Source of the DNA: Phytoseiulus persimilis
Taxonomy: Eukaryota; Arthropoda; Arachnida; Mesostigmata; Phytoseiidae
DNA: 64,000 bases
Assembly: GCA_037576195.1 (NCBI GenBank)
Contig: CM075102.1
Span: 13,946,745 to 14,010,744, forward strand
Direction of reading: 5' to 3'
Made by a program: the position numbers and the translations under genes. The notes beneath the pieces were generated by a model, which was not told where the DNA came from, searched no databases, and was given only the letters and a program-made list of their open reading frames with translations. Shown here one piece after another: positions 1 to 12,000 of the stretch (within the stretch, counting starts at the first letter, position 1; each line of letters starts with the position of its first letter).

Positions 1-1
1 T

Positions 2-493
2 TCGGGTTCAGATGAAAACAATGCATGGATCGATATTCAGACTAGAATCCAGGAAATTTCCGAAAAAATGGTTCGCTCACAGCTTCATGGTTTGCCAAGT
101 TCCGAAGTCTGGTGCCTCAAAAACAAGTTTCATGGAGCCTGGTTCCCGGAAAGATACGAGTGCTCCATCGGTGCGCTCACGGAACGACATAGGAGACACC
201 TCGGCGAGATTGTGGATTACCAGAACTTCGTCGTTCGGTTCTGGGCCTTAGTTCTGGAGATCAATCGTAGACGCCGGACACAATGGCCCAAAGTCGTAAT
301 CCCAAAGCTAATGTGTGCCGAATGCCTCAAAGTCAGAAGGCAAAGCGAAAGGAAAAAGATGGATCGAAACAATTTCTGTCGATTTCACGTTTCGGCCCCT
401 TCGCAGCCGTCATCACATTGTCAAGATGTTCCTCTGCGATCCGCTTCTCACCGGATTAGATCTTCCTACAACGAAACGCAACGTCGAAATTGA
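2..493 (+). CDS. Unidentified coding-like ORF, open at the left edge
   Basis: The frame is open from base 2 for about 160 codons. Its first 120 residues look like real protein: mixed helical composition, several Trp and Tyr, and a pair of Cys spaced as MCAEC near residue 103. I recognise no family. The first ATG in this frame is at 68, but the reading frame runs off the window, so the start is probably upstream. From about position 315 a second frame (to about 560) also reads like protein, so the region may be an exon with an unseen splice, or an old gene or element in decay. No clear GT donor was found. The composition fades into ordinary noncoding sequence after about 560. Function unknown. 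Confidence 0.3.
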   Translation, partial: SGSDENNAWIDIQTRIQEISEKMVRSQLHGLPSSEVWCLKNKFHGAWFPERYECSIGALTERHRRHLGEIVDYQNFVVRFWALVLEINRRRRTQWPKVVIPKLMCAECLKVRRQSERKKMDRNNFCRFHVSAPSQPSSHCQDVPLRSASHRIRSSYNETQRRN

Positions 494-3400
494 AAAGAGC
501 TACAAAGAAAATGTTCATGTTGGAGCGGGAAAATTCAAATACGGATCAATGCACGCAATCAGTGTCGACCGCGATCGTCTCGCCGCTTTTCCGCGAGAGG
601 CAACGGCGCCTTTTAGCGATTGCTTCGCGTCTCGGATCGATCGATGGCTCGCTCGGCTAGCAAGACACTCGACGAGAGGATAGCTCGAAAGTGTTCCCAG
701 GTGCCGAGTCATAGGAAAGAGCACAAAAAGAAGAGTCGCCACGTTCGCCGAAAACCAGACCACCACGCGACTCCCTCTCATGCTGTCATGCCCGCTGTTC
801 CATTCCACGAAGGAATTCTCGTTTAGCAGAAAGTAACAGCTCGACGCCGTCTTCGTTGCTGTTGTTTTTCGATCGATTGGACATGCCGTTAGGCCTCTGT
901 CGTACCTGACAGCTCAGTCATCATGATTCCGCAATATCATCGTGCTCGAGTTCCAGACTGAACGCACTGGGACTTGCTCTTCGCCCATGTCAAAGAATAC
1001 TCCGAACCGGTTCCCGAAAGATCTCGATCACAGCCACGACGAGGGACGCGAACTCAGAAGATAACCACCGGTGAGAGAAGAGAGGAACTGACAAGCCCCT
1101 CGATGATCGCTCCCGAGATCCGAAAAAGGACGTGCTGTATGACTCTGGGTCTCCTCGTGTTTTCCGTGGAGTTATTCCGTCGAAAAAAAACGAAATGCGT
1201 TCGAAAATTCGAACTCGATGGAAAATACGAAAGTTATACCCGATGGATTCATTCCTGAAGCTCGTTCCGTCGATCGCTCTAAACAGTTGAATGGTTTGAA
1301 TTCTGCGCTCTATACTCCCCCGTGATGACAGGGTAGGCCCTGCGATTCGTCGACCGATGCTCCACAAAGTGACCATTATGGGTGCACGACTGGTGACACG
1401 AATGTTCGGGGTCTAATTCTATCAGTTACTGTTGAATGGGCATTTCGCGAATGAGAAGATCAAACACCCGAGCCGGTTTACACTTTGAACGACTCAATTC
1501 AATCCATAAAGGGCGGAGTCGACTGCGCCTCAATCACTCTCACATCGGTTTCGAATTACTCGGGAGCCTTTAAAACTTGCAGACCGAAAACTCCAGTCGC
1601 TTTCTTGCCGCGCGATAGGTTCGCTGGCCAGGAAAGTAGACTCCACTCGACGACGGCGTCGATGCGGCTGTGGCGCCGCAGGCGAATCTGCACGCGTCGT
1701 TCAAACCGCGCAAACCCATCCGCCATCTATCCGGACCTCTATTCTTGGGCAGAGCTGCTCTAGCAGGACGCTCACGCGGTTTTTCCCCTGCCCATCCTGA
1801 GCGACTTCAACACAGAGCCGCTGCTCAACAGTTGACATCGATCTGATTTCGGACGGTCATCATGTTGAGTTTTCACACCGCTAAGAAGCACGTCTGATAC
1901 TGACGAGATGGAGTCTTGGCAGCGGGCCGTTCTTCAGTTGTCCGCCGCCGGTGTGTCGAGCTCTCTCTCTTACTTCTCGGTTTCCCTCCGCTCCCTTCAC
2001 CAGTCCGGATAACAGCGATCCTCGCTTTAAACACACGGTGCTTGACGTTCGGCCTGTCCTGCTTCTGCCATGGCTCCCTGGTGCAGCTCCTCGTGCTGCT
2101 ACCGGCGGACAGAATACCATTAATGCTCAGTTCGAGCATCCGGTGACAAATGGACTTTCTAGCTGGCATTAAGATTGATCGTTCGGTTGTAAAAAGCGAA
2201 TTTCAATTATCAATCAAGCCAGCCAGTCAGCAAGCAACTCCCGCGACATTGTTCAAGCAAAAATATGCATCGGTCTCAAGTGGAGCGATGTGGTGTCGCG
2301 GTTGATCGATTCGGCCCGCAAGCTAACGTGCAATCCGATGAACTGAGAAACGAGCGGCGCTCAAACACCACCTTCCGAGATTCCCTCCGAACCCGTACCG
2401 GGCTCACCAGAGACGAGCGGGGTGATGCGTCGTCTCTCGTTGCTCTTTCCAAAAGTTTCGCGACTTAGTGGATGGCTCGGCCCATATCGTCAACGCGCAA
2501 AAACACAGCGGAGGTTTTAGTGACGTCGCTTCCGTCCATCGGTAACGCGGTAGAATCAGGGAACGAAAGCTATCGTAGTTGACGACAGAGGTTTCTGCGG
2601 AATCCCGCGAAATCGGAGCCAGGGCGCAACGAAGAAGAGTTATATTTTCGGTGGCACCAGCATAGAGCACCAGGGTGAACGGTGGATGCGAATCGCTGGA
2701 AGTTGATGGCAGCGTTTCTCACATTCGTCTACGAGTTCAGAGAATCTACGAGTTCTGACGGCGTGAAACTCTCATCGCTCGGCTGTTTATGTTGGCATTG
2801 ACAGATTTGTACCTGAGAGACCTCTGGACGGGCCATCGCAGGGAAACCCACATAAATCAGAGCACCGCGAACACATGGCGAAGTTGGCCGCAACGGATGC
2901 ACGCGGGAAACTCCCTCGACCGCGCTAAAGAGATACATCTAAACCGGCGAGACGGCAAACGAGGGGTCAGCGTGCTCTGTTACGCGCGCGTGTAACACAC
3001 AATACCAACACTCGGTGCCTCAAGCCGGCATCACCCGGAAGAGTTTGCTGGAAGCAGCAAAAAAGAAAAAGCCAGCGTCAATCTTCTAGTCGAAGCGAGC
3101 GCACGAAAGTGATCGGTTCCGACATCCCTCCTCAGGCTGCGACTGAAGCGATGATGGGAAATTAGCGACGATGGCGAAACCACTCAGTCGGAGACATGTA
3201 TCGAGGCCGGTATCTCTGGAGCGCAAAAGCTCTGTTTTTGTCCATCCTGTGAGACAATCCGTCGCGGCTCGCTGCGTCGGCAGAAAAAAAACTGCACCGA
3301 AGATACTCGGAAGGCGCCTCCTATCGCCAAAAGCGCCGATGATGATTATGTCGACGAAATCAGCGGCAGTTGGGCCTGTGAGTGCAATCGAGCGATTTCA

Positions 3401-6073
3401 TTTTCAAGTTCGACTGAGTGGATGCGCAACCTCTCCCGAGTTTCGCGAAGCTTTCAGCCGTGTTGATAAATTCCTCCTCGGATGGGCTCCCTCTGCTTCC
3501 AACAACGCGCGCCGAATGAGGATCAATGATAGCCGAGAACGTTGCTTCCCGGCAACTCGAAGCGTCGCTCCGCCACGTGTTGAACTTTCGCCCGTTGTGC
3601 AGCAGCTGAGCGGCTGCGCGTCCGCACGGACCTTGCTCTGGAAGTGGGCAAAACCCGAGCCAAGTGTAACAGAGTCGTTTCGGAGCTATCTCTCTCATAT
3701 CCATTTGTACGCCGCGAATTCCTCCATCCAGAAACCAGGCGCGGTGCTTTCATTGCGTCTAGAACGTGCGGAGAGCTCCACCAGTCGGAGATTCATCTTG
3801 TCCCCGCCAAGAATGGGATTGTTCTGCTGCGGGAGCATAACTTCGTTACAGGATGAGGAATCCTCGGAAGGAGTGTCGAAAACAGCCAGAACGGGATGTC
3901 TCGAAACAGGCTGTGAGAAACTGAGAGGATCGGCCGAACTTCTCGAAACAAATAGACTCCACGGATATTCGATCATTAATCTCGCTTTTGTTAACACCCA
4001 CAGCAACGCTAACCGTGATCAAACAACTCAACACGCATTCGAAAACGCAGCGGAACTAACGAACACTCTGAAAACTCGTGGTAAATCGAGAAGGTAGACC
4101 TCCGCGGGCCATGACGGCTCGAAGAAGAACCGAGGATACAGAGAAAGAATGAAGATCTGCTCCACCGAAAACCGTAACCGAAAGCCGAAACTTTTGAGTT
4201 TCTGTTGGCGGATCCTGCTGCTCGGTCTGGCGTTCGCTGTGACTCGAAGTTGTTACGTTGTGGCTGTCAGCACAAGAAGCGGACACTAGCCGGCCCGAAG
4301 GCAAACATTTTCGGCAACAAAAGCTCGCCTACGAGCTTCGGCGCGAGCACCGTTTGATGATGGCCACGTCAGCATTCGTTACGTGAGACATCAGGGTTCC
4401 GGCTCGAGTTACCCGCGATGCTTAAAAAAGTTCTGAGGCTGATCTTGAGAGTTCAGATTAATCCCGTGCGGTCTTTGTTGTGACGCTGCCGCAACTGCTC
4501 AGCCGACGGAACAGCCTTGATTGAAAATAATTCGATGATCCAATGTCAGACAAATCTTTCTCTCGGGTCGGCAGTGCTTTTCATCAATATTCCACCTTGA
4601 GCCGCACTTGAAACAGAGCCGGCAGATTTGAATTCAGCCAGGATGAATACTAATAAAGCGCAGCTGATTGAATCGGGATCCCACTCGTTATCCTTAACTG
4701 CCGGACTGCGGGAACGGTCGAGAAATCGGAACTTTCCAGAATCGCGAAGTTCTCCATTCGATCGTAGTCATGGCGTTGCCCCCGTTTGAGGCAGTCCGTC
4801 ATGTGAACCCGTGTTACGGGTTGGATTCAGGACTCCACTAGTATACCCCGAGAGTTCTGTCACCGTCGAAGCGACAAAAACATCGATACAGCTGTAGTTC
4901 CTTCTTGATGGTTGTCCACGGAGCAATCGCCGCGTGGTCCCGAATCGTGCGCTCGCCACCGGTTCCCTTTCCCCTTCGGGAGAGAGGTCGGCGGAGGAAC
5001 CCACCAACTACTGTGGATCCAACGCGCTTCAGATGGAACTCGTTGGCCTTCGAGTCGGGATGTGATCATCATGTGGATTGCAAAATGCGGATTTGAAACG
5101 GATGCTTCCGTCATGACGTTCGACGTATTTCGCGTAAAATGACTATGGATATCTGTTCTGTGCTCGCGCTTCTGATTTGGGCCGAAGCGGCCCATGGAGG
5201 ACTTTGTGCAGTTCTGAAGATCCGCGCGGATTCAGCCCAGCCTGGCGAAGAAATATTCCAACGTGAGTGACAGACGACCTGTCTGATAGATTGAAAGGTT
5301 GACGGGTCCATGGATAAATATTCCGTCGAGTCAACAGGAAGGGTCTGATGGACGCTCGCCAACGAGCCCAAGAACTGGATGAATTTCGAGTCTCGTTCGG
5401 GAGCTATCGCGGGTCGAGCCAGTGTCGGATCGAATCATCTCAGCTCAGATTCCCGCGAAATCACACCGCGCGAAAAGGGTCACTCCGTTCAAACTTCTCA
5501 ATGGAGCCGTTGACACACAAGAGACGCGTGGGTCGAAAGCCCAACGAGAGAACTGAAGTCACGGGGAAAAAAATCGTAAAACAGATTCCGTCGCGAGAGG
5601 AGAAGCAATTTGTTTGTTCCGGGGGCGTCCACTGGCCGCTATGATTTTCAAAATGACGATCTTGGAGGAGCTGCGGAAATTCCAGAGTTCGACTCGACAC
5701 GCAATCTGGTCACAACCGTTCGGCAATAAATTGGATGAATTTGTGAGCTGGTTCCCGTTTTAGTTTTTGAGTAACGGCCAGGGCCATGAATGGCGCAGTT
5801 TGGAACGGGTGCGAGCGTCGATGAAGCACGAGCATGTCACGTTTCTCCGAACCTTCCCTGGCCAGGTTATGAGGCGAAAAAAAATTCGGGAGGAGGCGGG
5901 GAAGTAGAAGGTTAATGTTGAACACATGTTCCTGGAATCGTTGCCTGTTTTGCCGGCTATTTAGCATGCGACGGCTATTTTTCACCGCTTTCCAAGCGTC
6001 CAGTTCCGATGAGTATTCCATAAGCGAATGCGCAGACTTCCAGGGACGAGGTGCGAAGAGTGAACCCGCCCCG

Positions 6074-6084
6074 CCCCCCCCCCC
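6074..6084 (+). repeat. Poly-C run
   Basis: Eleven consecutive C, preceded by further CCGCCCC sequence. This is a simple homopolymer with G-quadruplex potential on the other strand. Confidence 0.9.
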
Positions 6085-9000
6085 AATCTGCGTTCGCGAA
6101 GCTCCCCCAGTTCATAAAGGGATCTGCCCATAGCGAACGTCGGAACTCTAGGTACCTGATACGGCTTAGTGAGCATCGTCGACTGCGTTCCCTGGAAAGG
6201 GTTCAGTTATTCTCAGATTTTCTCATCGTTGAAGTCATTTCGCATGTTTAGAGACACCACACATCATCCAGATGGGAGTAATCAACCTGAAATGCGTTGA
6301 ATTTTCCGACCAGGTTTCCTTTTGCGGGCAAAAACATCATCATCAACAGGTGTTGAACTCATTACGGCAACGCGCCCACCGGGCTCTCTTCTCAGTACTA
6401 TTCCAACGGGTTCCCCGGCTCGGATGATTTGCAAAACAACTCCTTGAGCGGCGTGCAGAACTCCGATCGGTTTGGTTCCGGTGATACTCTCCGAGAACCG
6501 GGAGAATTTGAGGATGTTCCAGAATCGTGGATGAGTTGACCTATGTCACAGGGTTCTGCTGAGCCTTTCTTGTATTCCAGCGACCCGATGCGTGTCGGAG
6601 GGAAGCTTCGCGCAAATTTTCAAATTATCATTTTAAATAATTGGTGTCGTTGCCTCGCCCAACGGCTGCGGACGGTTCCTCGGAGCGGCTTTCGCGGAAC
6701 GATTTTAGGCGCGTCGAGCTCCTCCGAATTCTCCTCATTCAGATTCCGTTACACGCGAGAGAGCGAGTTTCTCCTGAAAATCGAGCCGTGACTTCTGCTT
6801 GTGTTGTACCATTAGCTATTTTGATTCGGCCGATTCTCGAACTTCTGAAGTTTCTTCGACATCGGCCATTCCGAGAGCCATAAATCTGAAACCGTCTCTG
6901 CGGGTAGCGTAATCGCCCGCCGACTGGCTCTCCCTGTTGAGCAAAGCAAGGGATCCGAGCGGATAACTCTACGTGCGAATAAATGAACAGAAAACGACAT
7001 CAACGAAATTCACAGCACCTTCTGAACGATTTCGCACCGGTTATCGGCTCAAGCGCGAGCTCCGATATCGCCTTCAAGGCGCCACGCGGCGCCGATCGGT
7101 ATCTATCTATTCGCTGATCGAGTATCGAACGACGCGGGGATATCATCCACGATTAGTGACGAGCTCGGAGCCCGGGAACAACTGCGGAGGGACAGAACGG
7201 CTTCAGCTCAGTTTCCAGTTGCACGCGCAGCGTTTGGACACCCACCGCGTTGTTGATGGTCGCGTTTCACTTCACTCTGAATGCCGAACCTTTGACTCGG
7301 AGCGTGACGTGAACGAATCGGCGATGCATGCGCGAGGAAGTAGACATTGCTCGATCGATTGGACATTGAAAGGAACAGTACAACCTCGAGGGCCTCGGAA
7401 GGTCGAAGCCGGAGGCCGCGCCGCCATTTCCTCGCGAACGCCGCGCCGTGTTATCATTTCTAAAGCTCTGTGACTCGGAGACAGTCAATGATATCTGCGC
7501 GACTTCGTTTGAATGCGTGCACCGGCGTATGTGGGGCTGCGTTCCGCGACACGTTCCACGCCCATTGATGTTGCTCGTCATCGTGGATGATGAATAAAAC
7601 ACATGCTATCTGAGCGGTCATGATAGCGTGTGTCGCGCCTTGCGTAGCTAGCTCGCTCCCTGTTGGTCTTTCCTCGTAGTGGGTCTCCTTGCCCCCATGG
7701 TTCTCGTCGGTATTTCGATTAGTGCCGAATAAGGAATTGGATACCACTTCCAAGAACTCTCACTAATTGCTGATAGTTTATTCAATGGCAACGTTCTCCA
7801 CACCTGGGAGAGGATCTACCACAGCCTCCGATGGAGATGCAGAACTCTTCCATCGCGATCCTGCATCTGGCGACTGGATGAATTCGCATCCAGACGGCGG
7901 AGCGGGCCTAGCGCAGGACAGAAACGAACCTCGGCTGAAATCCTGAAAGTGGACGGAACTCTACGGGGCTTATCAGCCAAGCGAGATCCGAGGTTGACAA
8001 GAAGCTCTGACTGCTCGGTCTCGGAACAAGATCGGCGTCAGCTGGAATACCTTGACGGAAACTCGATGGATGAACCATGAACTTCGGCTAGCTCATTGTC
8101 TCACAAGTTATTACGACGCTGCATCCATTCGACTCAGGTACCAGCGGAGAAGCGATCGTTCACGGAGCTCTGTTCGAGCCGGCGATCGTCTGTAGAAAAC
8201 GCATTGTTCCTGCCGGCAACGGAATCGAGCAGCTGGAAAATCATTTTCCAGAGGCCTTACCCACTTTGCCAAGCCATCACCATCTGAAATTGGGATCGAA
8301 TAACGCGGAAAAGATTCAACAGGCTCCGCAGCGGATTCGTAGGCTATATTGGGGTACTTTTTGTACTTTTTCCTCCGCGGAACTTTCGGAATTATCAGAA
8401 GGACTGTTCAAGAGACTGACGGTTTTGCTCATTCTCCAAGGAGAACGAAGTATTCACTCAGTGTGTTCGGACACATGCTCCGGATTCCATGTCTTGCCTC
8501 CCTGGATCCCATGCGGAATGGATTTAGCGGAGAAAATTGTGATCCGCGCGCAACGACGTCGTATTGGGCTATCGTTTGGCGTCGTTCGACACGTTGACGA
8601 TGCGTTTTATGTGAAATTGATGAGACTCGGATCGACGCGGAAAAGTTTCGAGCGTGCGAAACAACAGCGGATAGCCTCTGGTTGAGGAGCCCTTTAGCAA
8701 AAGAGCGCGCGACTCCCAAGAGGAGGAGTGGAACAGCGAAAGTGATCAGGATCCTAGCTGGTTATGGAAAACCGCCGGAGAGCGCTCAACAATCAAATAG
8801 TGAGGACGGAGCAGCCGTCACCGCTAGCACAGTTCATATCAGGAACTGTGATCATCGAGATCGTGTTTCAGAATTCGGGAATTCCCTGCAGCGGCGGAGT
8901 TTCGACGATCTGTTCCACCGACGCTCGCCCCAGTTTATATCCCTGCTGGAGAAGGTAAGCACCATGAGTGGGCTTCGGCAGGACACGCATGACATCGCAA

Positions 9001-12000
9001 AACTACGGAAACCGCCAGAGTGAACCATTTTCGAACGCGGAAGGAATATCATCTCAAAATTCTCCCGTTTTCTGCCGAAACCCGTCGCACGATCGTTGCC
9101 TGATGGACGTTCCAGTCCTCGACAGCGAATCCCGAAACGATCGGAGCCATCTCCCGGAGGATGCGCGGCAGCACTCTAAACATCCCGAACGTTGTTACAG
9201 CCATGGCCAGATCTCGTGGAAACGAGTTCGGTCGGAGCTCAAGTGCACGAATCACTAGCAAAATACGAGGTCCAAGTTCTATATCTGATCGAACAACTCT
9301 CTATTTATTTATTCTGCGGGCGAATCTGACTGGGGAATTTCAACGACTCAACGATGACTATTCGTTCGTCGGCTGTTTACCTCCAAACGGAGATGTCTGC
9401 GGGAGCTTTTCAGAGGTGATCGAGTGGCATCGGTAGCTCTAGTCACACCCGCGCTCAGCCGGAAACACTGGAAGCCTGTTCACCTTTAGCTTTGTCCCCC
9501 GCGGACTCGGTTGCTTTGGAGCGGTCTGCTTTTCTAATCTCTAAAAACAGCCGCATCCACAGCGACGCCACATTTCCATATGGCAGTGGGCTCTGAGACG
9601 CGTTGTCTGGCTGCGACTTCCCCTGATCTCGCTGAACTCCACCACCACGGTAAAATGAATTATTCAACTTCCCTATTAGTTGCCACTCCGTCGAGAAGTC
9701 GCTGTATGGCCAACTGGAGCTTCTCGTTCGGATTGACAAGAACCACTTTGATCTGAACGGCAGCAGCAACTCTGTGTGCCAGCCCACGACTGGGAATGTT
9801 TCATTTTTCCACAACGACCACTCGTTGTTCCGAAGCGTTGGGGACCCTGATCTGGAAAATGAAAGTTGTTACACCGAGGAGGAGAACACAACCATTAGAT
9901 CATATAAATCAGTGACGAGTTAGCGGAGGTCAGAAGATCGACCCAGACACTTTTTGGCTCGAGGACCGCTCGCCCACCACAAACTCCCTCCCGCTGGCTC
10001 TCTCACTCTCCAGGCTTGTAAAACTATCCTGCGGGCGGAACGAATTCGTGCGAGCCTTAAAATATCTTCTCCCGAGCCGTGCGGCTTTCCCGAAGCTCAA
10101 TTGATAGTTCGGAGAAGGTCGTTTCCTCAACTCTTCTTCTGACTTTCCTGAGTAATTCGGGGAGCCGAATCCCTGGCGACTCATGGATGAATGATCAGTT
10201 TGAGGCGATCTCAATCTTCCGAGGTTTAGCGGTGCGCGATGGCGGCACCGTGCCCTTGACGTCGGAGCCGTTAATCCGAGTGGTGATAATGACGAACACC
10301 TGTCGAAGCAGACGCGTACGGGAACGAAGGCTGGATGCGAGGTTTTGTTTCAATGAAATTCGAGGTCTTTTCTCCATGATTCATCCGACTTCAATGTGCT
10401 GTTACCACCCGGTAATAGAGCGATAAACGTACAGAACGCTTCAGATTGACATCGTGACTGTATTGATTGATGGAGCCACACACCGATCGTCGGGAGGACA
10501 GACCGACCAACGGTAAATCGGAAGATCCCAGCGCGTATTCTCGAATCGTGCGACGGTGTTGGTTAATCGCACGAAATTTATTTTTGATGACCGCCTCGAT
10601 CGCCAGAACAGGAGCCGTTAGACGAACGCTCATCCCAAGGGAACTTGTCATCGCTGACGTACATCAACAAACCGATCGATCGATCTTCGAACGGAACACG
10701 GAAAAGCTGAAGAGAGGCTTCGTGATCACGAGGGGAGTTTCGGATTACGATTCGGGTAAAACGCTAGTGAGATCCGCGACGACCACCTGCAAAGTTCATG
10801 GGAGCGATGGTTACGACACCGTTCTCGAGTCTGCTCACAGGAAAACATTTTCCTCGATTTTCCCGATCAGGAGCTGATCGCTCATTCCGAGTATTCTCCC
10901 CTACAGTCGCTGCCTCGGTAAGGACCAGAGCGTTTTCTGGCGCGAATGACGCGTATGATGATGATCGCTGTCTGTTACGTGCGCTTGCGCAGCTAGAGAC
11001 GCCGTTGGCCACCTGACCAACTGCTGAAGCTTGGTCAAGTGAAGATCACCAATCAGCAGAAATTTGGATGGAGAAACAGGAAGAAATGGATGAAAGGAGT
11101 CTATTTGAACAAAACCCGGGACGAGAATCAACCTGACCTCGCGCGCATTAGGAACCCTCCTCAAACCTGGAAGCGAGCTTCAGTTGAAACAAGTATAGCT
11201 CGGTTAATTCTTATGGGAAAAGACTGATCTTAGCACTCGCTCCGTTTCCGACTTCGATGATGCTCAAAGTGCGATCTCAACAAAGAAAATAAAGTTCTGC
11301 GAGGCGGCCCACAGTTCGCCAAGCTGACCTTTTGACTTTCACGCGAGTTCAGGAATATCAACTCAGATAAGAAGAAATTATCTGCAGGTCCCTCACGAGA
11401 TTTTCAAACAATTCCATCAACTTGATGAGTTTTGATGCAGTGCTTTCACGGCGGGGGTCTACTTTTGGAGGGGATGGATCTAGCGAAGATTGAGAAGAAA
11501 AACTGTGATTCACTAAAGCGAGAAGGGGCGTCTGGCTACGTATTTGAGCGTTGTGCGTCACCCACGCGAGCCCGATTAATCGTCGGGGCAGTGGACAGTT
11601 GACTCCAGAAGTTTGATATTCTTGGTTCCGAGTGGTCTACCTGACGCATGTTAACCTTAACGTAAACGGTACCGATCGCTTAAAGGCGCTCCACGGAGAG
11701 TCGGTGAAGATATTGGAGTCAATTGGTGGACAAGAATTACGGCGGCAACAGAGGATCGTGGAATTCGCCCAGGATGAGCGGTTGAATGGATCTCATCCAA
11801 CTGTTCCAGCGGTACATTACGGTCACTAAATTGAGGGAATATTTGGAATATGTAGCCTCTTGGTGGATCCATTCGCTCCAGCTGGAATAAACGTCGTTGA
11901 GGTAGGGAGACAGAGGCCGCGGAAGTGTTAAAAACTCATCCATTTCACGCACCGATATCCGCGCGCTCCAGAGAAAGCTGTTCTCGAGTGAGGGTGGGAG

